A stretch of 64,000 bases of DNA from Portulaca oleracea (lineage: Eukaryota > Streptophyta > Magnoliopsida > Caryophyllales > Portulacaceae). Positions 34,263 through 44,900 of the stretch are shown piece by piece. Each line of letters opens with the position of its first letter. Position 1 is the first letter of the stretch. Position numbers and translations under genes: made by a program. Location: assembly GCA_029582165.1 (NCBI GenBank), contig CM055881.1:27150094-27214093 (forward strand), given 5' to 3'. The notes beneath the pieces were generated by a model. The model worked only from the letters and a program-made list of their open reading frames with translations, was not told the DNA's origin and did no database searches.

Positions 34263-34555
34263 ATTCCATCTTAAAAATATTCCTACTTAATCCATTAGAG
34301 ATATTATATAACTGAATTGCATTTGTGATCTAATTTCAATCCAAAAAAAAAAGCATTCTAAAGTAATTTCAATTATTTTTAGAAATTTTATTTAAAATAT
34401 CAGCTGGAATATGACAAAATTATAAACAAAAAACTCATTCATAAAATAAACCTACAAGGTTAAGATTTTATGATAGCCTCCAAATGTTTATAAAAAGTCA
34501 TGATTATTACGTATAAAATGATTTTATGATATTTTTGTGTGAAGTATAGGGGGCA
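34263..34555. other. Intergenic AT-rich DNA
   Basis: No feature recognised. Confidence 0.4.
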
Positions 34556-34637
34556 TTTAGAAGGTAGTTAGAGCTGATTCAAGATTAGTTACAATTTGTT
34601 ATTTTCCCTCCTTTCTTATTAGCATTGTTTGAGTGTG

Positions 34638-34638
34638 C

Positions 34639-34684
<46 letters not shown>
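34638..34684. repeat. (TA)n microsatellite
   Basis: Alternating TA run of about 40 bp in the LTR-like region of the copia element. Confidence 0.9.
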
Positions 34685-34685
<1 letters not shown>

Positions 34686-35333
34686 CTCATTGGGGATGTC
34701 TAGAATATATGATTGAATACATATCTTTTCAATCTTTATCATCTCATCTTTCACATGGTATCATAACTGAAAGATTCTTCTTCATTCTATTGATCATTCT
34801 CAACTCTTTTAGTTTCCATTTTTCTTTCTATGCCAATTGGAGACAATATCTACAATGATGACCCACTGTTTCTGTAAGCATCAGACCATCCTGGTTTGCA
34901 ACTAATCAACATCAAGCTTAATGGAGCCAACTATCAACAATGGAGCAAAGCTATGTAAATGGCTTCAAGGAGGAAAAACAAGTTGGGATTCTTGGATGGC
35001 AAGTGTGTTAAACCTAAAGTAAGTGCTCCTTCATATAACCAATGGATTCGTGTAGACAATATGGTGATGAGTTGGTTATTGGGAGCAATGGTACCAGAAT
35101 TATCAAAATCATTCATGTACAATGATTCTGCTCATTTTATAGTGTTCTGAGTTAGTAGAAAGGTTTGGGGAAAGTAAGAGGCCTCTTCTGTATCAGATAT
35201 GCAAAGAAATCACTAATCTGTATCAAGGTACAAACAATGTTACTGTCTGCTACACAAAATTAAAGAAGTTATGAGAATAATTGAATGCTTATTCTGATAT
35301 TCCTATATGTGGGTGTACCAATACTTGTGAGGC

Positions 35334-36572
35334 TGATAATTGCGTTTCATGATTATGTTTTTTGGGGGTTTTCAATAGTGAATTAGGGATAGTTTTGAGT
35401 GTGAACCTTGATTTTTATTCCAATTTCCATACTACACTTGGTGTTGTTGTTTTTGATGTGAATTTGTAGGTTTTGAGGCCAAAACACCAACTTTCTCTTA
35501 ACTTCAGGCAAGAGTAGAATTACGGACCGAGGCAGACTGCGTGTTGAGATCGTTTGTTTTCGCGAGTGGAAAAGCAAGGCTGCGACGGTTTTTGAGAATT
35601 CAGTCGTTATCTATCATTTTTCCTTCATTCTTTGGCCGGCAAAGAGAGAAAAAAACCCTAATAACCCCCATCTACTCCTCAACTCTCCATCAAGATTCAA
35701 GATTGAGATCGATTCGAGGAGAAACGAAGATCAAGATTCGAGAGGAATTCATTGATGCTCGCGAGGAAGACTCCACACCAGGATCGAAAGACTCGACGGT
35801 TGTATTTTTCGTAGTTATCTTTCTTCTTTGATTTCTTTCTTTGTTTTGAGAATCAATCATGATGTTTGGAACTTGTGTTATGTTTTCTTTGATGATGAGT
35901 GAGTAGCTTTCTTGAATTCTAGGGTTTTGCAACCCGAAACAATGTAGTTTGATTGATTGTTATTAGTTTGTGCATGAATTCTTGTTTTGAATCCATAGAA
36001 AGTTGTGTTTTTCATGTTTATGAATATTCTTAAGGCCTTGAATATTTGTAAGTTTGAGATTAACCTGAGAAGTAATGAAAGGTGAATTAGGGTAATCTGA
36101 CTACCAACCTGTCTATCTAGGCTTGCGAAAGTTGAGAAAGGAGTAGTGAACTAGGGAATCATTAGATAACCTGACCTTTTGAGACCTTCAATTCTGTTTA
36201 ACCTAAAAGGCACACGAAAGTTGTTGATTAGGTTGTCTAGAATAATTCTATTTACCATTGAAAGGGCGATATAATTCAGAGGTTGTCGATTCTTGATTCA
36301 TTCTTGAATGTATGATTGTGCAGGCTAGGTTGTAGTAATCGAACTTGTTGTTAGATTAGCATCTCCCTAATAGTCTTTCTCTCTTGATTATAACCTTTGA
36401 TTGATTTTTCCTTGCTTTATTAGTTTTATTAGTTTTCTAAAACCTTTAAAAACTCAAAACCTGATTAGCTTAGCAATCGCGATAGAGATTAGTTTATTGA
36501 GCTGCTAATTGAGTCCCTGTAGGATCGACCTTGACGTGCTACTACGTACACCGTGCGCTTGCGACCCTGTCG
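35334..36572 (+). repeat. Solo LTR (Gypsy-like), 1239 bp, inside copia gag
   Basis: An exact 5-bp target duplication GAGGC (35329-35333 and 36573-36577) flanks TGATAATTG ... CCCTGTCG. The last two bases are CG where CA is usual. Interior blocks and the ending gagtccctgtaggatcgacc match the LTR at 18836-20468. Joining the flanks with one GAGGC puts the gag frame back in register, which supports the boundaries. Confidence 0.85.
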
Positions 36573-36619
36573 GAGGCTCTCAAGGAAATGAGGGAGATTG
36601 AAGAAAAGAAGAAATTAGT

Positions 36620-36712
36620 ACGCCCTTCCAACTTAGGCCATTTCCGTCTACGGATCCTATTGCCTTGACTCCTACTGCCCTACCACCAAGATCAACAAGA
36701 GCAGCGGATGAG
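36620..36712. mobile_element. 93-bp insertion of unknown origin with TTAGT duplication
   Basis: The gag frame is broken by 93 bp (starting acgcccttccaacttaggcc) flanked by TTAGT at 36615-36619 and 36713-36717. Ignoring it makes KKKLV run directly into HLNDEYDA. The insert has no TIRs or poly-A that I can see; it may be filler DNA or a fragment of another retroelement. Confidence 0.6.
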
Positions 36713-37179
36713 TTAGTGCATTTAAATGATGAATATGATGCCATCAGAAGTCAATTACTTTTGTTGGATCCTTTTCCTAGCATAAACAAGCCCTATGCTA
36801 TGATCCAGAGGGTTGAAAGCAAAGGTAGGTTTCTGGTAACATCAATTCCATGAGAGAGTTTGCAGCAAATGCCACTAGAGTTAGTCAAGGTTTTAGCTTT
36901 GGTGAGGCAGATGCGTCAAATACTTTCTATTCCAAGGGGGTTGGTATAGGAAAGTTTGATAACAAAAAGAACAAGACAACTTTGTACTGCACTCATTACA
37001 AGAAACAAGGACATTCAATTGAGCAATGTTAAATAAGATCGCCAAAAGTTTCTCGAATGTGATTTAGATGATTTTCATAGTACATCTTCTATATATGGCA
37101 AGAAGTATTATGTAAATTCCATTTATGATTATTCTAGAATTTGCCAAGTTTATCTTCAAGTTCTAAAGATGAAACATTA

Positions 37180-38930
37180 GGTAAGTTTATACAAAACATT
37201 AAGTGATTACAATGTGAGTCCTTGATTAAGACTTTTAGATCTGATAGGGGTAGGTAGTTCTATGACCAAAATTTTTTCCAAGAAACTGGGATTGTCCTTG
37301 AGACAATCACACCTTATACACCACAACCAAATGGGGTTGCGGGAAGAAAAAGTAGAACTTTTAAAGAAATAGTGAATTCTATGTTATTTGATTCCAGATT
37401 AAGTAGTGGATTTATATGGTGAAGCTATTTTAACAACTTGTTACATTCTAAATAGAGTTTCATTCCAAGGGAACTATAGTACAACATATGCGTCATAGAA
37501 CAACAAGAAACCAAAGCTTATAGCTTTTTGGTTATTGAACCAAATGAAATGAGTATATGTCAATGAATACCGTTATGGAATCAATAGATGCAATTTTTTA
37601 TGAGACAATTTTCTCCTAAACCTAAGGATATGATTCAAGATATTATTCCTCAAGTTCAGCCTTGTGATGTTAATCATGAGGATATATCATATATCCATAC
37701 GTATCATCTTTTTAATCATGAGGACATTCATGAGGAAGAATATGAAAGTATTGAACTTAAGAGGAGTAAAAGAGCAAGAAAACCTAAGTATTTTGGTTTA
37801 GACTTCTATGTATATTTTAGTAGTGACTCGCATAAAATGGAGACCCTTTGTATGTATAACATAGATAAGGATTCTAAAACATTTGAACAGGATATACAAT
37901 CTCTTGATGCTCCTTTCTGGAAGGAAGTAGTACAAGTTGAGATTGATTCTATAAAGGGAAATAATGTTCGGTATTGGTTGATCTTTCTCTAGGTAGTAAG
38001 TCAATTGCTTCTAAGTGGATATTTAAGAGGAAAAAGAGAGTGGATGGTATTGTTGAAAGGTATAAAGTTGGTTTGGTTGTAAGGGACTTTGCTAAAAAAT
38101 AAGGTATTGACTACTTTGATACAAATGCAATGGTGGCTAGGATAACTTCAATAAGAGTATTGATAGCTTTAGCCACCATGCATTCATAAGTTAGTGATCC
38201 ATCAAATAGATGTCATGACAACATTCTTGAATCGTGAATAAGAAGAGGAGGTGTATATGGAACAACTTGAAGGGTTTGTCGTTAAAGGTCAAGAAAATAA
38301 AGTTTGTAAACTTACAAGGTCCTTGTGTAGACTTAATCAAGCACCTAAGAAATGACATCAAAAGTTTGATGAAGTAGTGGTTTCAAGAGGTTACCAGACT
38401 AGTGAGGCAGATAAGTGCAAATACTTTAATTTTGAAAATAGTATAGGGGTGACCATTTTTTACGTTGATGACATGTTGATCTTTGGACTGACATGGAATA
38501 AGTTAAGAAAACTAAAGAAGTTCTATCAATTAAGTTCTCTGTAAAGGACAAGAGTGAAGAGATATAATTTTTCATATTAAGATAATTAGAAATAATAGTG
38601 AAATAAGTTTGTCTCAAGAGCATTACGTAGAGCAAAATTTAGGCAAGTTTAGAGGAAAAAATATTGATCCGGTTAGTACGTCTTTTGATCCAAGTATGAA
38701 CTTCAAAAAGAATATAAGTTCTCCAATTGATCAACTTGTGTATGCTAAGGTCATAGGAAGTCTCATGTATGCTATGACAAGTACTAGGTCAAACATTACT
38801 TATGCAATTGGAAAATCAAGTAGATACATATGTAATCCAAGCAAATCACATTGGTTTGCTCTTTATAGGGTATTAAAGTATCTAGCTAAGACAAAGAATT
38901 AACAAATCATAAAGTAGAATCTTTTGTTCT
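37180..38930 (+). pseudogene. Copia integrase and reverse transcriptase remnants
   Basis: The integrase core fragment near 37225-37400 shows FRSDRGR, then TPYTPQPNGVAGRKSRTFKE. Reverse transcriptase begins with DAPFWKEVVQVEIDSI (37905) and SKWIFKRKKRVDGIVERYK. It retains FYVDDMLIFG (YVDD catalytic motif, near 38458) and ends with SPIDQLVYAKVIGSLMYAMT and YAIGKSSRYICNPS. Frames shift repeatedly. Confidence 0.8.
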
Positions 38931-40320
38931 GGAAGTCTACTCAGATACAAGTTGGATTAGTGAAAGGGAAGATTACTCTTCTACTATGGGATGGGTGTTC
39001 TTATTATGTGGTGGATATATTTCTTATGGTTCTAAGAAGCAAGCTGATAGAACCCTAGAGAGGGGTGGGGGGTGAATGGGGTTATAGAAATTTCTGCACA
39101 ATTTCTCACTGATAAAGGACGTTAGGGTCTTAATCTTTTCAGATTAAGATTCAAGCTTAGATAAACCACAATAAACTGAAATAAAGGATAACAAAAGATA
39201 ACTGAATAACCTCATTTATTTCTTTTGGAACAGAATGTAGACTGAATGTGAGCGTCCTTAGGGTTACAGTCGAACAGAATGTCGAACAAATTTCTGGAAA
39301 GTACGCACCAACACAGATTTGATGCAAACACTAATCGATTCTAAGTCCGTCTAGGAATCGATTACAACAACATAAATCAAAACCTAAGTCTGTTAAGGAA
39401 TTGATTACACTCAAACACAATCCTCACAAAAAAAAAAACACTTCTTTCTACTCGAAGAAAGAACACAAAACGGAGCACTCTCTGTTTTTCACACACCCAA
39501 TTTCTTCCGTGGAATCGTTGAGTTGCTTCCATCTCCAGCTATTCTATTTATAATCGCATTTGACAGCAGTGGAATAGAGTCGTTGGAGATCTTGATTGTG
39601 CCAGATTCTTTCCTTCCTTAAGCTTCGCCTTTCCTTCCATTTTGCTGAAATCTTCTTTCCTTTTTGCGGGATTTCCATTATTTGCAATCATATTTTCTTT
39701 CCAAATTCTTGATTGATTATTTCCTACAATTCAATATAGTTGCAATCAATTAGTCTGGTTAGAAAAGGATAGAGAAAATAGATGGTTTCGTTTCCAGAAA
39801 ACTTCCCTGATATTTTGCTTCTTTTGTCTTTCACGACGAAGCTTTTCGCCTGGGGTGAACGTCCTTATGATGCATTGGGTGAACGTCCTTATGCTGCCCT
39901 AGGTGAATGTCCTTCTGCCTTCTTTGAGATTTCTTTCCTTGCGCATCATATCTTTTTTGGCTATTCAAATTTTGGCTTTCATCCAAAACTGATTCAGTCG
40001 CCAAGGTCCTTGAGCCTTGGTCTGTCAACGTCCTTAAGGGGTTTTAACACAAGCTTGTATAGCGGACTCCACTATAGCTTCGAAATTAGTAGCACTATAT
40101 ACTATTTGTAAAGAAACAAAATGACTTAGGAACTTATTATTGGAAATACTACTATAGTATTGGTGAATTGCTCCTGTTACAATCCATTACAGTAGTAAGA
40201 CATGCCTATGTTCATCATTTGGTTAAGGATGGAATAGTGACTCAATTCAAAAGAAAATTTCGTAGATCCTTTAACTAAAGGGCTATCTAAAGACTTGGTG
40301 CAAAGGCTTCAAAGGGGATG
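38931..40320 (+). pseudogene. Copia RNase H remnant, split by a solo LTR
   Basis: YSDTSWISEREDYSSTMGWVF and GGYISYGSKKQA (to 39044) are the start of the copia RNase H. The reading resumes at 40055 with CIADSTIASE, the conserved CxADST.E block. At 40200-40320 HLVKDGIVT, DPLTKGLSKDLV and the closing SKGMEL-type sequence mark the end of the polyprotein. Confidence 0.75.
39045..40049. repeat. Solo LTR, 1005 bp, inside copia RNase H
   Basis: TGATAGAACC ... TTTTAACA is flanked by a perfect 5-bp duplication CAAGC (39040-39044 and 40050-40054). Removing it and one CAAGC restores the RNase H frame (KKQA|CIADST). Near 39855-39920 there are three imperfect tandem units of ggtgaacgtccttatg. Orientation not determined. 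Confidence 0.85.
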
Positions 40321-40340
40321 GAATTAATGTGTTTGGTACG

Positions 40341-41430
40341 AGGAAAACCACTTTCTAGAAAAATGTTTTCGCAATTTTTTAGTGTTTGATACAAAAATAA
40401 TTTGGAAAATAATTTTCAAAGAAAATCATTTTTCTCTAAAGGAAAGAAATTGACTTCCTTTGTTCAACCTAGAAAAAATATTTTCCACTCTTGATTGTTG
40501 GGTCGATTTTTACTGTTAACTCTAACTGAAATTTGAGGGTGAAATTCAACTTCAACAGTTTGGCTTGAAATTTTGTAATACGGTAGAATTGATTAAAAAA
40601 AACTCAAATATAAATTTTTAGCTCAAAATATTTTTATCTGATAACATTTATCACGACATATACCAGAATTTTTTGCCGCTAAAATTAACTGAAACTTTAG
40701 AAAAACTCAAACTTAACTGTTTGAATTGAAACTTTGGTAAGATTTGAACACCCTACATGAGAGTATTAGCAACAAAGTGTGAGAATATACTGGAAGAATT
40801 TTACATGAGAGTAGAAGAATAGTGAGTGTAAATTTATCTTTCCTCTTTTTTCTCTCTTTCTCTCTCTTCTTTTCCCTCCTCTTCCTATCTCTCTCCTCCC
40901 TCCCCACAGACCCTGTTCCATGCTTAACGTGGGAGAAGGGCTGTGAAAATTTTCTCACATTACTCCATCCAATCATGGATTGACACATCATCCCCTCTAA
41001 CTCCCATGCCTAGCTGTTGTGTCTGCTCTGAAAGCAACCATTGCACCAATGATTTCCTTTACAATTTAGAGTTATGCTCTTTAGAGTGGTGAGTGAGATT
41101 TATTCTTTACAAACCTTATCTTTACCTATCTTACCCAGTTCTTTAAAAAAACACTCAAACCAAAGTCAAAATTTTAATAATAAAATAATTTTACTTCATC
41201 ACTAATTTACCTATCACAAATTTTATCATTACATTTCCTTATCTTACCAAACCTAATACTACTATGCAAAAGAACAGTTTCGAATTTAACCACCGTAATT
41301 TAAAAGAAAAAAAAAAAGTTAAGACTACAAAATATGTTTGCTACACTTATCTTAATAACCCCATCACTTATAGGCATAGTCTAGGACGCACGAGGAAGTA
41401 GAGTATTCCACGCAGGCACATGGTACACCA
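40341..41430. other. Intergenic DNA upstream of the GH3 gene
   Basis: No gene seen. It contains a CT-rich tract at 40845-40905 and AT-rich sequence. Regulatory sites are likely in the proximal part but none can be named. Confidence 0.4.
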
Positions 41431-41436
41431 TATTTC

Positions 41437-41444
41437 TATAAATA
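41437..41444 (+). promoter_or_regulatory. TATA box of the GH3 gene
   Basis: tataaata lies in ctataaatactccc, with a plausible transcription start about 30 bp downstream (near 41470). Confidence 0.7.
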
Positions 41445-41489
41445 CTCCCTGTCTTGTTCACTCAAATCCAATCCAATCTAATCACTCAC

Positions 41490-41492
<3 letters not shown>

Positions 41493-41522
<30 letters not shown>
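41493..41522 (+). repeat. (CT)n tract in the GH3 5' leader
   Basis: Pure CT run just downstream of the likely transcription start; pyrimidine-rich Y patches here are common in plant genes. Confidence 0.8.
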
Positions 41523-41524
<2 letters not shown>

Positions 41525-41565
41525 ATCCCACTGAAAGATAAAGGTGTGCCGCGCATTGCTTCTTG

Positions 41566-41966
41566 GTAAGCTTCGTTTCTGATAACTTGTTCCCATGCCC
41601 TTCCAGTTAGATGCTGATGATCTCCTTATGCTTGAGCAACCAACCTGTGATTCTTTGCTTCAATCCCCTTTATGCTTTTCTTCTTTATTTATCTCAATTT
41701 ATCTGTTTTTATTTTTTGACAAATCTTTCCTTTTCATTTGCACATTTGTAAGTAAGGCTTTATGGATATGTAGTATTTACTATTTACCCCTAGTAAATAG
41801 TTTTACATGTCAATCTCTTTCGGGTGAGTATACATTGGTTTTCCACCCACTTTGCTTGACAATGTGGCGCAGGATCATTAGATCCTCCAATTTATATCTA
41901 GTACTATTCTAATTTTAGGATGTTATAATGTTTCAACTAAATTTTCTAATGTTGAGGATTATATAG
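41566..41966 (+). other. Probable leader intron of the GH3 gene
   Basis: A good donor CTTG|GTAAGC at 41566 and an acceptor TTATATAG at 41966, with T-rich sequence between, would place the ATG (41979) 12 bp into the second exon. The acceptor is only moderate, so the limit could shift by a few bases. Confidence 0.5.
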
Positions 41967-41978
41967 AGGGAAGCCAAG

Positions 41979-44900
41979 ATGGCGAGGTATGCCATCTTCT
42001 GGGTGGCGGTGCTACTGGCAATGGCAGTAACAAACGCAGAGTACCTCAAGTACAAAGATCCAAAGCAGCCGTTGAATGTCAGAATTAAGGATCTAATGAG
42101 CCGAATGACCCTTGAGGAAAAGATTGGTCAGATGACTCAGATTGAAAGGAGTGTTGCATCTGCTGATGTTATGAACAAGTACTTCATTGGTAACTCCAAC
42201 TTGCACTTTTTCAGAAATACTCTGTTCTGATTACTAAAAGATAAGATTGTATCCATTAATTTGGAGTTTGTTGAATTTAGGGAGCGTGCTAAGTGGAGGA
42301 GGGAGTGTGCCGGCTGAAAAGGCCTCTCCAGAGACATGGATAAAAATGGTGAATGAATTCCAAAAGGGAGCACTTTCCACACGCTTGGGGATCCCAATGA
42401 TATACGGAATTGATGCTGTTCATGGTCACGGTAATGTCTACAAAGCCACCATTTTCCCACACAATGTCGGCCTTGGAGCTACTAGGTACCACTATCTTTT
42501 CACTGCTTTTCTCTCCATTTCATCTTATCTCTGATTTTTCCTATTTTACTGACCCCGCTCTTTTATGCTGCAAATTGCAGTTCCACACTGCATCACAATA
42601 GTCCATATTAGATCACAATCTATTATAATCTACTATAATCTACTTTTCAATTTTAATTTAACTTTCTATTAAAAGTTAAAACTTTTCCCAACCTACCACA
42701 ATCCACCGCAATTTTTCTCAACCCACCACAATCTATCACATTTCTTGCCCACCACACCACAACCAACCACAACCAGCCCTATAGAAGAACGGGGCCTAAA
42801 CATGTTTTCGCATAGGGTCAAAATGAAGAATTTCTATTTACAGCAACTAAACGAAGAATTATAAAACTAATGGGTTTCTTTTTATTTTAAATTTAAAAAA
42901 AAATCAAAATTCAATCTTCGAAGTAGTGTTCTGTCCGAAGTTTTGTGAGCTCAATTTAAGTCATTATTTATTGTTTGAACTTTTGACATTACTATGAATC
43001 AGGGATCCTGATCTAGTCAAAAGGATTGGAGCAGCAACTGCCTTGGAAGTTCGAGCTACTGGAATTCCTTACACATTTGCACCTTGCATCGCTGTATGTT
43101 CTATCCTAGATACTAGACTTTTGTTTTGTTTTAAAGATTCAATGCAATGAACTTTTTGTTGCTTTTTAAACAGGTTTGTAGAGATCCAAGATGGGGGAGG
43201 TGCTACGAGAGCTACAGTGAAGACCCCAAAGTGGTACAACAAATGACCACTATCATATCAGGTTTACAAGGTGTTCCCCCTAACGCTCGCAAGGGTGTAC
43301 CTTATGTTGCTGGCACGTAAGTGTACATAAACATTATCTATTTTGGGATTATGTTCATTTCATATAGTTAACTATTTCATTACTAATTAAAAGATAGGAT
43401 AAAAGATAAGGATAAGTATAATATCACATCATAAATTTATATTGAGACATATAATTGCAACTTGCAAGGTGACTTTTTATAATGTCAGGGTCACTAATAA
43501 TTTATTTGGAGTGACTTTGATAAAAGTCATCTCTTGATAAATGATTAGTAATGTTCATATTAAAAGGTCAATTCCTATATAATTTATCAATTTTAGTAAA
43601 TATTAAAAAGTCACTCTATAAAATATCTCATGATAATTTTAAGTGAGTTGGTCTAAGTCTAGAAGTTAATTTATCATGATTTGCATTTTCTTTTTCTAAC
43701 CATAGATAGGACAACTTTTACTGATGACACTCCTGAAAAATACAAAAAGACCTCAACAAATGTCAAACATTTAATGGGAACAAAATCCCACTATAACAAA
43801 AAGTACATAAATCTAATTTCATGTTTACATAATCTAGAGCGAGTAAGCCAAATTAGCCAAACCACTAGTAATCACATTTCCATGACAAGTTTGAACAGTC
43901 CAAATAGCAAACAATTGAATGCTATTGTGTGATGCAACCATTTGAATAGTCCGAAATTGGACTGACCTTGCTCAATTATGGCCGCGTTTTATATTGCGGT
44001 TGGCAAACTGCGGTGCCACACAGTACCGCAGTTTGCCACAACCCACCACATTTTACTGTAAATCAATACTTTTTTCTCTCCTCATTTTTCTCTCTCCTCA
44101 CTTTTCTCCTCTACTTTTTACATTCTCTCTCCTCACCTACCCCACATACCAATAACCTACCACAATTCCACCACACCCCACCACAATTCCACCACACCTC
44201 ACCGTAAAATACCGCAAAATACCACAGTATAGAACACGGCCTATATACGTATGACCTTTTTTGCCAAAAGTAGAGCCAATCAAATGCGACAAGTAATGAT
44301 CGAGCTTAATCTGGAGAGATCTGCAAACACTACTAACTACTATCCAATAAGTTTTTGCTATGAAACAAAGGTCAGTATTGCTTGCGACATAAAATCACAA
44401 CCGTGGCGTTTAAAATGTAGAAGAAACAATAAATAACAATTGACTTGGGTTGTCATATGAAAGCCACTCTTATTGTCTAGGTGGGGGTGCCAAAAACGTG
44501 ATCTGCCAACTGGACCATCACCAACACATCACCAATAGCGGGTTTTCTTTTATCTCTACTTAAAAAAATGAGTGTTTGGCCCATTTTCTATGCAAGTTGA
44601 GTATATCTTTTCCCCAATTTATTCATATTTGGATCTAAAATCTAGACCATCACATAGTGTCGGCTCGGCTTATTTTCAGCAGTAATTTAGTGTCCACCTA
44701 GCTATAATAATTCAAGATTGTGAAAATCATTATTCTACCTAGCATGGTTTGAATTAATATTATAGAATAAGATTGAAAAATTATTATAAACAACAACTTT
44801 TTTTCAACTATTCTATTTTTTATATTCTATAATAGAGAAGAAATATACTAAATTATAATTTGTTAGATAATTTTGACACAAAACTATGCATTTGTAAATT

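Larger units (their letters stand above)
34855..37030 (+). pseudogene. Copia gag remnant
   Basis: It begins near 34857 and encodes LNGANYQQWSKAM, then MSWLLGAMVPELSKSF and GTNNVTVCYTKLKKL, typical of the copia gag (UBN2) domain. After a solo LTR it resumes at 36578 (LKEMREIEEKKKLV). After a 93-bp insertion it resumes with LNDEYDAIRSQLLLLDPFPS, the strongly conserved gag block. The zinc knuckle near 36985 reads CTHYKKQGHSIEQC, with Tyr for the second Cys of CX2CX4HX4C. Confidence 0.8.
34556..40340 (+). mobile_element. Decayed Ty1/copia retrotransposon with nested insertions
   Basis: The plus-strand order gag, CCHC, integrase, reverse transcriptase, RNase H is that of Ty1/copia. A 5' LTR-like end (…ttcaca, 34755) is followed by tggtatcat (34756-34764), a degenerate initiator-Met tRNA primer-binding site. 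The 5' LTR start is uncertain and no 3' LTR was seen. Large internal deletions (protease and most of the integrase), many stops and four insertions show that it is long dead. Confidence 0.85.

Noticed and set aside
39860..39920. Short tandem gaacgtccttatg repeats as a regulatory array
   Set aside because: They are three imperfect units in a solo LTR, which is the simplest explanation.
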